From: Streptococcus pneumoniae
GTDB lineage: Bacteria; Bacillota; Bacilli; Lactobacillales; Streptococcaceae
Direction of reading: 5' to 3'
DNA: 64,000 nt
NCBI RefSeq assembly: GCF_001457635.1
Contig: NZ_LN831051.1
Location: 558,001-622,000, forward strand
Shown here: positions 9,672 to 17,828 of the stretch, piece by piece
How the letters are laid out: each line of letters begins with the position of its first letter
Position numbering within the stretch: position 1 is the stretch's first letter
Notes under the pieces: model-generated
Seen by the model: the letters and a program-made list of their open reading frames with translations, nothing else
The model's database searches: none
What the model was told of the DNA's origin: nothing
Made by a program: the position numbers and the translations under genes

Positions 9672-11177
9672 GTGAAAAAAATTAGCTTATTACTAGCCAG
9701 TCTATGTGCCTTGTTTTTAGTGGCTTGTTCCAATCAAAAACAGGCAGATGGTAAACTCAATATCGTGACAACCTTTTACCCTGTCTATGAATTTACCAAG
9801 CAAGTCGCAGGAGATACGGCTAATGTAGAACTCCTAATCGGTGCTGGGACAGAACCTCATGAATACGAACCATCTGCCAAGGCAGTTGCCAAAATCCAAG
9901 ATGCAGATACCTTCGTTTATGAAAATGAAAACATGGAAACATGGGTACCTAAATTGCTAGATACCTTGGATAAGAAAAAAGTGAAAACCATCAAGGCGAC
10001 AGGCGATATGTTGCTCTTGCCAGGTGGCAAGGAAGAAGAGGGAGACCATGACCATGGAGAAGAAGGTCATCACCATGAGTTTGACCCCCATGTTTGGTTA
10101 TCACCAGTTCGTGCCATTAAACTAGTAGAGCACATCCGCGACAGCTTGTCAGCAGATTATCCTGATAAAAAAGAGACCTTTGAGAAGAATGCAGCTGCCT
10201 ATATCGAAAAATTGCAAGCCTTGGATAAGGCTTACGCAGAAGGCTTGTCTCAAGCAAAACAAAAGAGCTTTGTGACTCAACACGCAGCCTTTAACTATCT
10301 TGCCTTGGACTATGGACTCAAACAAGTCGCAATCTCAGGACTTTCTCCAGATGCAGAGCCATCAGCTGCTCGCTTGGCAGAATTGACAGAGTATGTCAAG
10401 AAAAATAAAATCGCCTATATCTATTTTGAAGAAAATGCCTCACAAGCCCTTGCTAACACACTTTCAAAAGAAGCAGGTGTCAAAACTGATGTCCTCAATC
10501 CTTTAGAAAGTCTGACAGAAGAGGACACCAAGGCTGGAGAAAACTACATTTCCGTGATGGAGAAAAACCTCAAGGCTTTGAAACAAACAACAGACCAAGA
10601 AGGCCCAGCAATCGAACCTGAAAAGGCAGAGGATACCAAGACAGTCCAAAATGGTTACTTCGAGGATGCAGCTGTCAAGGACCGCACCTTGAGTGACTAT
10701 GCAGGTAACTGGCAATCAGTTTATCCTTTCCTTGAAGACGGCACGTTTGACCAAGTCTTTGACTACAAGGCTAAGTTGACTGGTAAGATGACCCAGGCTG
10801 AGTACAAGGCTTACTATACAAAAGGCTATCAGACAGATGTGACTAAGATTAACATTACTGATAATACTATGGAATTTGTTCAAGGTGGACAAAGCAAGAA
10901 ATACACTTACAAGTATGTCGGTAAGAAAATTTTGACTTACAAGAAAGGCAATCGTGGCGTGCGTTTCCTCTTTGAAGCCACAGATGCTGACGCTGGACAA
11001 TTCAAGTATGTTCAGTTTAGTGACCACAATGTTGCCCCAGTTAAGGCAGAACATTTCCATATCTTCTTTGGAGGCACAAGCCAAGAAGCCCTCTTTGAAG
11101 AAATGGACAACTGGCCAACCTACTACCCAGATAACCTATCTGGCCAAGAAATCGCCCAAGAAATGTTGGCGCATTGA
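9672..11177 (+). CDS. adcA: Zinc-binding lipoprotein AdcA (ZnuA-ZinT fusion)
   Basis: Extracellular zinc receptor anchored as a lipoprotein. The signal peptide ends in a lipobox (LFLVACS, Cys at about 19). Residues about 30-310 are a cluster A-1 (ZnuA) binding domain with a His-rich loop (GDHDHGEEGHHHEFDPH near 120) and metal ligands including HEYEPS and HAAFNY. Residues about 325-501 form a ZinT-like lipocalin domain (GYFEDAAVKDRTLSDYAGNWQ is the conserved opening) with a terminal His-containing segment. The start is GTG at 9672 after AGGAGACGAAC. The two-domain architecture at 501 residues is standard for pneumococcal AdcA. Confidence 0.96.
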   Translation: MKKISLLLASLCALFLVACSNQKQADGKLNIVTTFYPVYEFTKQVAGDTANVELLIGAGTEPHEYEPSAKAVAKIQDADTFVYENENMETWVPKLLDTLDKKKVKTIKATGDMLLLPGGKEEEGDHDHGEEGHHHEFDPHVWLSPVRAIKLVEHIRDSLSADYPDKKETFEKNAAAYIEKLQALDKAYAEGLSQAKQKSFVTQHAAFNYLALDYGLKQVAISGLSPDAEPSAARLAELTEYVKKNKIAYIYFEENASQALANTLSKEAGVKTDVLNPLESLTEEDTKAGENYISVMEKNLKALKQTTDQEGPAIEPEKAEDTKTVQNGYFEDAAVKDRTLSDYAGNWQSVYPFLEDGTFDQVFDYKAKLTGKMTQAEYKAYYTKGYQTDVTKINITDNTMEFVQGGQSKKYTYKYVGKKILTYKKGNRGVRFLFEATDADAGQFKYVQFSDHNVAPVKAEHFHIFFGGTSQEALFEEMDNWPTYYPDNLSGQEIAQEMLAH

Positions 11178-11185
11178 TGAGAAAT

Positions 11186-11216
11186 CGACTAGTTCATAAG
11201 AGCTAGTCGGTTTTTT
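11186..11216 (+). terminator. Terminator of the adc operon
   Basis: CGACTAG (11186-11192) pairs with CTAGTCG (11203-11209), followed by GTTTTTT, beginning 9 bases after the adcA stop. Confidence 0.85.
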
Positions 11217-11311
11217 GATACTAGATGGCTAACTTCATTATAGACCTTTCAGAACTTTAAACAATAAATAAAACTCTTGAAATATCTGGGCTTATATGCT
11301 AGAATGTAGTT

Positions 11312-11376
11312 AGTGTATAAGGTTCATTAGAACACCAAAGCCCCTAACTAGTGCCATAGTTAAGGGCTTTTTTGAC
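11312..11376 (+). ncRNA. Antisense antitoxin RNA, Fst module copy 1
   Basis: A promoter with TTGAAA (11277-11282), a 17-base spacer and TAGAAT (11300-11305) predicts a start near 11312. The RNA would end at a strong terminator in which AAAGCCCCTAACT pairs with AGTTAAGGGCTTT followed by T (11337-11374). Its first bases, 11315-11330, repeat the toxin start region (11507-11522) with one difference, so it can base-pair with the toxin mRNA over the start codon and the bases around it. The layout matches the RNA II antitoxin of the par/Fst family. Confidence 0.75.
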
Positions 11377-11420
11377 GTATCTTAGCGATTTAACGGGTGT
11401 TTATAGGCTAGTCAGTCGGT

Positions 11421-11519
11421 CTACTTCTTACCATCTAGCCATTTGCAGACGAAATACAAGATAATTCCAGCTATAACATCTGCTATAATAGTAAGAGCAA
11501 GCTCTGGTATAAGGCTCAT
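11421..11519 (-). CDS. Fst-like type I toxin peptide, copy 1
   Basis: A 32-residue peptide with one hydrophobic helix and a charged tail: it begins MSLIPELALTIIADVIAGI and ends CKWLDGKK. This is the Fst/Ldr layout of membrane-damaging type I toxins. The start has a near-perfect ribosome-binding site (GAGGAGGTGAAACTA before ATG). A promoter with TTGATG and TATACT (11578-11606) gives a leader of about 50 bases that contains an ATCGGTTACCGAT palindrome able to fold near the ribosome-binding site. The convergent antisense RNA at 11312 is complementary around the start codon. Toxicity is inferred from the family. Confidence 0.8.
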   Translation of the reverse strand: MSLIPELALTIIADVIAGIILYFVCKWLDGKK

Positions 11520-11577
11520 TAGTTTCACCTCCTCTCACGAACCCATAGGAACGTAATCGGTAACCGATGACAAAAAT

Positions 11578-11606
11578 AGTATACCACACTAAATTTAGAT
11601 CATCAA
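11578..11606 (-). promoter_or_regulatory. Promoter of Fst toxin copy 1
   Basis: On the minus strand TTGATG (11601-11606) and TATACT (11578-11583) are 17 bases apart, with TGTGG just before the -10 box. Confidence 0.75.
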
Positions 11607-11654
11607 CCTCACTTAATGCTTGAACTATTGTAGATTATATGCTAAAATGTAGTT

Positions 11655-11716
11655 AATTGATAAGGTTCATTAGAACACCAAAGCCCCTAACTATGGCCGT
11701 AGTTAAGGGCTTTTTT
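11655..11716 (+). ncRNA. Antisense antitoxin RNA, Fst module copy 2
   Basis: Promoter TTGAAC (11620-11625), 17-base spacer, TAAAAT (11643-11648). The terminator (11680-11716) repeats that of copy 1. The pairing segment 11658-11673 matches the start region of toxin copy 2 (11850-11865); its first two bases (TG) differ from copy 1 (GT), and the same change is found in the copy 2 target. Confidence 0.75.
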
Positions 11717-11763
11717 GACGTATCTTAGCGATTTAACGGGTGTTTATAGGCTAGTCACTCGGT

Positions 11764-11862
11764 CTACTCCTTACTATCTAGCCATCTGCAGACGAAATAC
11801 AAGATAATTCCAGCTATAACATCCGCTATAATAGTAAGAGCGAGCTCTATGATAAGGCTCAT
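11764..11862 (-). CDS. Fst-like type I toxin peptide, copy 2
   Basis: A 32-residue paralogue of the toxin at 11421, beginning MSLIIELALTIIADVIAGI and ending CRWLDSKE. Differences are Pro5 to Ile, Lys26 to Arg, Gly30 to Ser and the last Lys to Glu, so the helix is preserved while the tail charge changes. It has the same AGGAGGTGAAAC ribosome-binding site, leader palindrome and a promoter at 11921-11949. The open frame and conserved control elements argue that both copies are maintained. Confidence 0.8.
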   Translation of the reverse strand: MSLIIELALTIIADVIAGIILYFVCRWLDSKE

Positions 11863-11920
11863 TAGTTTCACCTCCTCTCACGAACCCATAGGAACGTAAT
11901 CGGTAACCGATGACAAAAAT

Positions 11921-11949
11921 AGTATACCACAATATATTTAGATCATCAA
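11921..11949 (-). promoter_or_regulatory. Promoter of Fst toxin copy 2
   Basis: Minus-strand TTGATG (11944-11949) and TATACT (11921-11926) with a 17-base spacer, identical in layout to copy 1. Confidence 0.75.
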
Positions 11950-11983
11950 GGTCACTTAATTCTTGAAATATAGGGTCTAGGCG

Positions 11984-12102
11984 ACAAAGTCTTTAAAATC
12001 AGAAAAACGCATAATATCAGGTGTGCAAAAACTTGATACTATGCGTTTTATTGTGGGAAGGTTTACTCCATTTTCTCCTGAAATTGAGTTTTTGTCCAGC
12101 CT
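11984..12102 (+). repeat. Dispersed hairpin repeat, copy 2
   Basis: Second copy of the repeat at 2804-2915. Here the inverted repeat is nearly perfect: AAAACGCATAATATCA pairs with TTGATACTATGCGTTTT around a loop of about 11 bases, followed by the shared tail. Together with the BOX remnant it fills most of 11950-12296; I see no gene there. Confidence 0.7.
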
Positions 12103-12173
12103 CTGTTTTTAGAATTGCTAAGAAAATAATGTCATGTGGTGAATATTTGTAAATCAGTCAGCAGACAGAACGA

Positions 12174-12307
12174 ATACTCTTCGAAAATCTCTTCACATCA
12201 TGTCAGCTTCGTCTTGCCGTGTCCATGGGGGACTTGACTTGATCAGTTTTCAAATCTGTACTTTGAGCAAGCTGAGACTAGCTTCCTATTTGATTTTCAT
12301 TGAATAT
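12174..12307. repeat. Degenerate BOX element overlapping the fucR 3' end
   Basis: The left end (ATACTCTTCGAAAATCTCTT) is boxA-like and the right end (CTAGCTTCC, then TTTGATTTTCATTGAATAT) is boxC-like; the middle has no clear boxB unit. The right end runs into the last codons of fucR, so the BOX supplies that gene's stop codon. Confidence 0.8.
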
Positions 12308-13070
12308 CAGAAACCCATTCTCCATCAAATAATTCGACTGCGTCTAATAATTTTTGATCTGGCACGGTGTCAGAAATAAAGGTTGTGTATTTGGATAGGG
12401 GATTAATTTTAAAAAATCCAGTCTTGTAAAATTTAGAGCTATCAATCAGTAAGATGGTTTCATGGGCTTTGTCAATAATATTCTTTTTTGAAATAGCTTG
12501 GCTGAGAGAAGCTTCATAAACATATTGGTCATCAATACCTCTTGCTGAACAAAATGCTAAATCGATATTAAAATGATCTAATAAAGAATTTTCCTTATCG
12601 TAATTGACCACGGAACAGGATTGATGTTTGACCTCGCCAGATGTGATAAAGATTTTGGAGCTATCTTTAACAGTTTCAGATAGGGTTTGTGCAGTATGTA
12701 AACCATTTGTAAAAATAATCAAATTATCAAGTTCAGAAAGATAGGGACAAAGTTCGTAGACAGTCGTACTGGAATCCAGATAAACACACATACCTGACCG
12801 AATAAAGTCTTTAGCGAGACTAGCGATTAGTCTTTTTTGCCTAGTACTTTCTCCTTCCCGTATTTGATGAGAAAGTTCAATTGTGTTCATAGAGGACAGG
12901 GTCACGTATCCGTGCTTTCTTTTGATAAGACCTTGATTTTCTAAGAAAATTAAATCACGACGTAAGGTACTTGTGCTGGAGAAAGTGATTTCTGCCAGCT
13001 CTTTTACGGCAATTCTTTTTTTCTTTTTAATAATTTCAATCAATTCAAGTACACGTTCATCTTTTATCAT
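12297..13070 (-). CDS. fucR: DeoR-family regulator of the fucose operon
   Basis: Transcriptional regulator of 257 residues, probably controlling the divergent fucose operon in response to a pathway intermediate. An N-terminal DeoR helix-turn-helix is visible (VKELAEITFSSTSTLRRDLIFLENQGLIKRKHG, about 20-52), followed by the DeoR sensor domain with the sugar-phosphate isomerase-like fold (YLDSSTTVYEL, then IFTNGLHTA). The start ATG follows TAGGAGGAGCTT. Its last residues and stop are encoded by a BOX remnant. Its own promoter (TTCAAA, 17 bases, TATAAT at 13101-13106 on the minus strand) sits back-to-back with that of the operon. Whether it activates or represses cannot be seen. Confidence 0.88.
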   Translation of the reverse strand: MIKDERVLELIEIIKKKKRIAVKELAEITFSSTSTLRRDLIFLENQGLIKRKHGYVTLSSMNTIELSHQIREGESTRQKRLIASLAKDFIRSGMCVYLDSSTTVYELCPYLSELDNLIIFTNGLHTAQTLSETVKDSSKIFITSGEVKHQSCSVVNYDKENSLLDHFNIDLAFCSARGIDDQYVYEASLSQAISKKNIIDKAHETILLIDSSKFYKTGFFKINPLSKYTTFISDTVPDQKLLDAVELFDGEWVSDIQ

Positions 13071-13100
13071 AAGCTCCTCCTAATTTATCATTTCAACTAT

Positions 13101-13214
13101 ATTATAGCACAAATTGGAGGAATTTGAATTATTTTTATGAATATTGGGTTAACATTTGAACATTATCCAAGTAAGCGTTCATATATTGAAAAAATAAAAT
13201 GTGGGGATTATAAT
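13101..13214. promoter_or_regulatory. Divergent fucR/fucose operon promoter region
   Basis: For the plus-strand operon, TTGAAA (13186-13191) and TATAAT (13209-13214) are 17 bases apart. An inverted repeat TGAAC (13157-13161) and GTTCA (13177-13181) lies just upstream of the -35 box and is a candidate FucR operator. A loose cre-like string (AAGTAAGCGTTCATA) overlaps its right arm. The minus-strand -10 box for fucR is at 13101-13106. Confidence 0.6.
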
Positions 13215-13245
13215 AAACTTAATCAAGGACGAAGAGAGAAGAAAA

Positions 13246-14649
13246 ATGGAAGCGGTTTTAGCAATAGATTTAGGTGCGACTTCTGGAAGAGCAATCGTTG
13301 GTTACCTTTCTGAAAATAAACTAGTAATGGAAGAAATAAATCGCTTTTCTAATCTACCTATTAGAGTAAAAGGGCATTTATCTTGGGATATTGACTTTCT
13401 ACTAGCTAAAATTCTTGAAAGTATCCGCTTGGCTAATACTAGTTACAAGATTTTATCTATCGGTATTGACACATGGGGAGTTGATTTTGGACTGATTGAT
13501 AATGAAGGTAAGCTGTTATCACAACCTGTTCATTATCGTGATGAAAGAACAAAGGGAGTGTTAAAGGAAATATCTGAAATGACTGAATTAGAAAAACTGT
13601 ATTCAGAGACAGGAAATCAGATTATGGAGATAAATACCTTGTTTCAACTCTTTAAGGCACGTCAAGAATCTCCTGACTCTTTCTATAAGACCAATAAGAT
13701 TCTTTTAATGCCAGATTTGTTTAATTATCTCTTGACAGGTAAGTTTGCTACAGAAAAAAGCATTGCTTCAACAACTCAATTATTTGATCCTAGGAGTCAA
13801 AATTGGAATCAGAATATCTTAAAACTATTTGAATTGGATTCATCTTTACTTCCTGAAATTGTTTCAGAGGGAAATGTTCTTGGAAGGATAAAAGAGGAGT
13901 ATGGTTTAGGCGATATTCCTGTTGTGAATGTTTGTAGTCATGATACAGCAAGCGCGATTGTCTCAGTACCTAAGACAGAAGGTAGTTTATTTATTTCATC
14001 AGGTACTTGGTCTTTGGTTGGAGTGGAACTTACTTCACCGATTCTTACTACCGAATCCTTCAGTTATGGATTTACAAATGAAGTCGGTAAAGATGGAGTG
14101 ATTACATTTCTGAAGAATTGTACAGGGTTGTGGATCATAGAGGAACTAAGACGTTCATTTGAACGAAGAGGGAAAGCCTATTCTTTTGATGATATTAGGA
14201 CAATGGTGGAGAAAGAAAAAGAAAATCTTCCTCTGATTGATACTGAATCAACTGAATTTGCAACAGAATCTGATATGCACAAGACTTTGACAGAATATCT
14301 AGCTTATCATCATGAAACTAGAGAGTGGACAGATGGACAACTATTTAAGATTGTTTATGAAAGCCTAGCTGAAACGTATAGGAAAGCGATAGAGTTACTA
14401 GAAGAACTAACTCATAAGGTTTATAAGAGGATATATGTGATTGGAGGAGGTGCTAGAGCCAGTTACTTTAACCAAATGATTGCTGATAGAACTGGTAAAG
14501 AGGTTCTTACAGGTTCGACTGAGGGTACAGCTGTGGGGAATATTGTTGTGCAGCTATTGAGTCAAGGTAAAATAAACGAGGATACAGAGTTAAAGGATAT
14601 TATGACAAATATTGCTGATACAAAATATTATTATCCTCAGCTATCATAA
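13246..14649 (+). CDS. fucK: L-fuculose kinase (FGGY family)
   Basis: Phosphorylates L-fuculose to L-fuculose-1-phosphate, the second step of fucose catabolism. The 467-residue protein has the FGGY/actin-fold start [20 protein letters not shown] (phosphate 1 loop), [11 protein letters not shown] near residue 75 and the adenosine-binding [19 protein letters not shown] near 400. The family also includes rhamnulokinases, to which it is close; the fucose assignment rests on context. The ATG at 13246 is preferred to a GTG at 13201, which lies upstream of the predicted transcription start. First gene of the operon. Confidence 0.88.
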   Translation: MEAVLAIDLGATSGRAIVGYLSENKLVMEEINRFSNLPIRVKGHLSWDIDFLLAKILESIRLANTSYKILSIGIDTWGVDFGLIDNEGKLLSQPVHYRDERTKGVLKEISEMTELEKLYSETGNQIMEINTLFQLFKARQESPDSFYKTNKILLMPDLFNYLLTGKFATEKSIASTTQLFDPRSQNWNQNILKLFELDSSLLPEIVSEGNVLGRIKEEYGLGDIPVVNVCSHDTASAIVSVPKTEGSLFISSGTWSLVGVELTSPILTTESFSYGFTNEVGKDGVITFLKNCTGLWIIEELRRSFERRGKAYSFDDIRTMVEKEKENLPLIDTESTEFATESDMHKTLTEYLAYHHETREWTDGQLFKIVYESLAETYRKAIELLEELTHKVYKRIYVIGGGARASYFNQMIADRTGKEVLTGSTEGTAVGNIVVQLLSQGKINEDTELKDIMTNIADTKYYYPQLS

Positions 14650-14677
14650 ACAAAAATAAAAAAACGGAGGTTTTGTC

Positions 14678-15970
14678 ATGAACAAAAAAAGTCTTTTGAA
14701 ATGCGCTGTTATCGGGTTAGTAGCTACCTTTGGTTTAGCAGCTTGTGGAACATCTAAGGATGCAAGCGGTGGAAGTTCTTCTGGTAAAGAAGTATTAGAA
14801 TTTTATCATGGGTATCATCATAGTGAAGATGAATGGCCTGTAGCGAAGACTATGCGAGATTTATATGATAAATTTGCAGAAGAACATAAAGATAGTGGTG
14901 TAGAATTTAAACCAACTCCTGTAAATGGTGATTTGAAGGATATAATGAATAACAAGGTTGCTAGTGGTGAATTTCCTGATGTGATTGACCTAGCAGGTAA
15001 TGCAGTATCATTAGCTGCGATTGAACAAAAACTTGTTTTAGATTTGAAACCATATATCGATTCAAATAAGCTTGAAAAAAATGTTGGTTTGAACTATAAG
15101 CAAAACCAAAAAGATGGAAAAATTTATACAGTTCACGAACAGTTATTTACAATGGGTTTGTGGTACAACAAGGACATATTTGCAAAAGCGGGTGCTAAGA
15201 CACCTGAGCAGTGGAATACTTGGGATGATTTCACTCAGGCAATGGCAAGCATTAGAAAACAAGATGGAGTGTATGCATTTGGTGCTGGAGAACCATCTAT
15301 TCGCTTGTTTAATACAGTATTAGGAACCACAGAAAATGGACGTAAATTATTAGATAAACCATTAACAAAAGAAGGAATTGAATCTAAAGAATTTGCAGAT
15401 GCTTTGAAAATGGTTATGAAAGAAATTCAAGCTAATGGTTCTAAGAATGCTGGTGGCGATGCCAATGCTTATTCCAAAGATTTCCAAGAAGGTAAATCTG
15501 CAGTATTCTTTAATGGTGTGTGGGCTTCTGGTGAGATGTCTAAGAACCCAAGTCTTGCACCTGGAATCTATCCTGCAGGTGTAGCAATTAGTTCTTCTGG
15601 AGGTGGTATCACTATCTCAAGTAAGATGTCTGAAGCTAAACAAAAACTAGCTCTTGAGTTTTTGAAATATATGACTAGCGATGATGTACAAAAAGTAATT
15701 TTTGAAAAAGTAGGAGCAAATCCTTCTAATGAAAATGTAAATGTAAAAGAACTTTCAGAAAAGAGTTCAGAAGCTACTACTAAAATTTTAGGACAAGCAA
15801 TCACTCAAGTTAAGAATGCAAAAGCAGTTGTTCCAACTGTAAGTGATGTTTGGGGTGGCGATGTACACACAGCTATTATCAATGCATTGACAGAAAGTGC
15901 TGCTGAAAATGTAGATGTTGATCAAAAAGTAAAATCTACTCAAGATGTGTTGAAATCATTGATTGGTTAA
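14678..15970 (+). CDS. Sugar ABC transporter solute-binding lipoprotein
   Basis: Extracellular carbohydrate receptor of the family 1 type (MalE-like), 430 residues. The signal peptide ends in a lipobox, LAAC, at about residue 22, so it would be lipid-anchored. The mature part has typical family features (GEFPDVIDLAG, GLWYNKDIFAKAG, GKSAVFFNGVWASGE). By position it should bind the oligosaccharide released by the GH98 enzyme; a fucosylated blood-group trisaccharide is the best guess, by inference. A strong hairpin follows the gene and probably raises its transcript above that of the permeases. Confidence 0.9.
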   Translation: MNKKSLLKCAVIGLVATFGLAACGTSKDASGGSSSGKEVLEFYHGYHHSEDEWPVAKTMRDLYDKFAEEHKDSGVEFKPTPVNGDLKDIMNNKVASGEFPDVIDLAGNAVSLAAIEQKLVLDLKPYIDSNKLEKNVGLNYKQNQKDGKIYTVHEQLFTMGLWYNKDIFAKAGAKTPEQWNTWDDFTQAMASIRKQDGVYAFGAGEPSIRLFNTVLGTTENGRKLLDKPLTKEGIESKEFADALKMVMKEIQANGSKNAGGDANAYSKDFQEGKSAVFFNGVWASGEMSKNPSLAPGIYPAGVAISSSGGGITISSKMSEAKQKLALEFLKYMTSDDVQKVIFEKVGANPSNENVNVKELSEKSSEATTKILGQAITQVKNAKAVVPTVSDVWGGDVHTAIINALTESAAENVDVDQKVKSTQDVLKSLIG

Positions 15971-15991
15971 TTGTTTTAGGGAGTGAAAACG

Positions 15992-16020
15992 AAGCTCAGT
16001 TGGCACTGCCAACTGAGCTT
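15992..16020 (+). promoter_or_regulatory. Intra-operon hairpin after the binding-protein gene
   Basis: A perfect 13-bp stem: AAGCTCAGTTGGC pairs with GCCAACTGAGCTT around a 3-base loop. There is no long T run after it (GATTTTAC), so it is more likely a mRNA-stabilising or partial attenuation element than a full terminator. Such hairpins are common between binding-protein and permease genes. Confidence 0.75.
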
Positions 16021-16056
16021 GATTTTACTTATATAGTTGAAAAAAGGAGTTTGTTT

Positions 16057-16986
16057 ATGGCACAAAAAATTATGAGCCTACAAAATAGGAAGAATCAAAA
16101 AAGACGATTTATCTTTTTATTTCTTTTGCCAACGTTGATTTGTTTCTTTCTATTTTATTTTTATTCTGTAGTAACAATCTTTTTAACTTCATTTGCTAAA
16201 TGGGATTATACAAATTTAAACACCCCTGAGTTTCTTGGATTTGATAAATTATTTGAAAATTATAGGTATGTTTTTAAAGAATACCCATTTTTTACAGAAG
16301 CTCTAATTAATTCTGTTCGTTGGGCTGTAATTGGTGTTATTATTCAAGTTCCTTTAGCTGTATCTGTTGCAATTACATTATCTAAGAAATTAAAAGGCTG
16401 GAAGATATCTAGGAATCTTTATATTGTACCAAGTATCATTTCTAGTGCTGCTATGGGCTTGATTTTTCTTCAAATCTATAATCCAAACTATGGTGTTGTT
16501 AACCAAATTATTCATCTATTTAATCCATCGTTTAAAGATTCAGTACTGTTGACTCCAGGATTAAATATAGTAGCTATGACTGGCGCTTATATCTTCTTTG
16601 CAGGAGCATCAACCATTATGATTCTTGGGCAAATTTTTGCTATTCCAGAAGAAGTTCAAGAAGCTGCTATTTTAGACAATATTACTGGTTGGAGGAAAGA
16701 GTGGTATATTACGATTCCGATGATTAAGGGGACAATTAAAACTGTTTCAATTATGGCAGCAACTTCAGGATTTTTGCTCTATAACGAAGTATTCTTTTTG
16801 ACAAATGGTGCTGCAGGAACAAAAAGTATCAGTTTTGTTATTCGAGAATTAGCAGTGGCTAGCTCACGAACTCAGTATGCTCGTGCAAATACAATTGGAG
16901 TTATACAAATCTTAGGTGGAATGTTGATTATCGTTTGTATTAATATTTTATTCAGAGAAAGAAAAAGACTGAAAGGTGGGAAATGA
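16057..16986 (+). CDS. Sugar ABC transporter permease 1 (MalF type)
   Basis: Integral membrane permease with six or so membrane segments and the EAA motif (EEVQEAAILDNITGWRKEWYI) that docks on the ATPase. At 309 residues it is typical. The ATG at 16057 is chosen because AAAAAAGGAGT precedes it; a frame-consistent start at 16000 would lie inside the hairpin. The stop overlaps the start of permease 2. No ATP-binding protein is encoded in the operon, so an ATPase encoded elsewhere (MsmK in pneumococcus) is presumably shared. Confidence 0.92.
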   Translation: MAQKIMSLQNRKNQKRRFIFLFLLPTLICFFLFYFYSVVTIFLTSFAKWDYTNLNTPEFLGFDKLFENYRYVFKEYPFFTEALINSVRWAVIGVIIQVPLAVSVAITLSKKLKGWKISRNLYIVPSIISSAAMGLIFLQIYNPNYGVVNQIIHLFNPSFKDSVLLTPGLNIVAMTGAYIFFAGASTIMILGQIFAIPEEVQEAAILDNITGWRKEWYITIPMIKGTIKTVSIMAATSGFLLYNEVFFLTNGAAGTKSISFVIRELAVASSRTQYARANTIGVIQILGGMLIIVCINILFRERKRLKGGK

Positions 16987-17828
16987 TTATGAATACACAT
17001 ATAAATGGTATTAGTAAAAAAGGCAAAGTTCTTATATATGGTTATATGCTCCTTACCATTTTAATTTCTATTTTCCCTATTGCGTGGATTTTTTTATCAT
17101 CATTAAAAGCAGATCCTATGAAAAATCCAGGTATTAGTTTACCGACTGACTTTACTCTTGAAGGTTATATAAATGTTTTTACAAAACTTCATGTTTTTAC
17201 TTACTTTTGGAATAGCTTTAAAGTAGTGTCTATATCAGTTATTATTAGCATTGTTATGATCTCCATGTCTTCATATGTTATTGCTAGGATGGAATTTAGA
17301 GGGAAGAAGTTGGTGACTTCTATGCTGTATTCTACTCTATTTATTCCAGCAACAGCTATGACTTTTCCAGTTTATAGATTAGTAAATGAGTTGGGGATTT
17401 ATAATACCCCAGTTGCTCTAATTCTGGTCTACTCTTGTAGTGGAATTGCTATGAGTTTCTTTATTATAAAGAACTATTTTGAAATTATTCCAAAAGAATT
17501 GGAGGAGGCAGCAGAGATTGATGGTGCGACATATGCTCAAACTTTTTGGAAAGTGATGTTGCCAATTGCTAGACCAGGAATTTTAACAGCAGCAGTACTT
17601 GCCTTTATTAATAACTGGAATGAATATTATTGGGCATCTATGTTGGTGATTGATAAAAATGAATTAACAGTACCAGCATTACTAGGTCAATTTACTACAA
17701 GTTTTAATACTAATTATAATGGTCTATTTTCAGCTATTGTTGTAATCGTATTACCACCAATCATTCTATTCGCATTTACAAGTAAATACTTCATTGAAGC
17801 TTTAGGAGGAGGAGCAGTAAAAGGATGA
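16983..17828 (+). CDS. Sugar ABC transporter permease 2 (MalG type)
   Basis: Second membrane subunit, 281 residues, with an EAA motif (KELEEAAEIDGATYAQTFWKV) near residue 175 and membrane segments throughout. It overlaps the previous gene by four bases (ATGA) and overlaps the GH29 gene in the same way, so the three are translationally coupled. An ATG at 16989 is an equally plausible start. Confidence 0.92.
   Translation: MIMNTHINGISKKGKVLIYGYMLLTILISIFPIAWIFLSSLKADPMKNPGISLPTDFTLEGYINVFTKLHVFTYFWNSFKVVSISVIISIVMISMSSYVIARMEFRGKKLVTSMLYSTLFIPATAMTFPVYRLVNELGIYNTPVALILVYSCSGIAMSFFIIKNYFEIIPKELEEAAEIDGATYAQTFWKVMLPIARPGILTAAVLAFINNWNEYYWASMLVIDKNELTVPALLGQFTTSFNTNYNGLFSAIVVIVLPPIILFAFTSKYFIEALGGGAVKG

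Larger units (their letters stand above)
11277..11949. repeat. Tandem duplication with 343-bp period (Fst module pair)
   Basis: Every landmark of the first unit recurs exactly 343 bases downstream: antisense -35 (11277/11620), toxin stop (11421/11764), toxin start (11519/11862) and toxin -35 (11601/11944). The units differ only by substitutions. The duplication covers two complete type I toxin-antitoxin modules. Confidence 0.9.

Noticed and set aside
10716..11084. 122-codon minus-strand frame inside adcA
   Set aside because: Antisense shadow of the ZinT domain; no start context and the plus-strand protein is well conserved.
11178..11420. Protein gene on the plus strand after adcA
   Set aside because: Only short frames; the stretch is explained by the adc terminator and the antisense RNA of the first Fst module.
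13201..13245. Upstream GTG start for fucK
   Set aside because: It overlaps the predicted -10 box and lies upstream of the transcript start; the family begins at the ATG at 13246.
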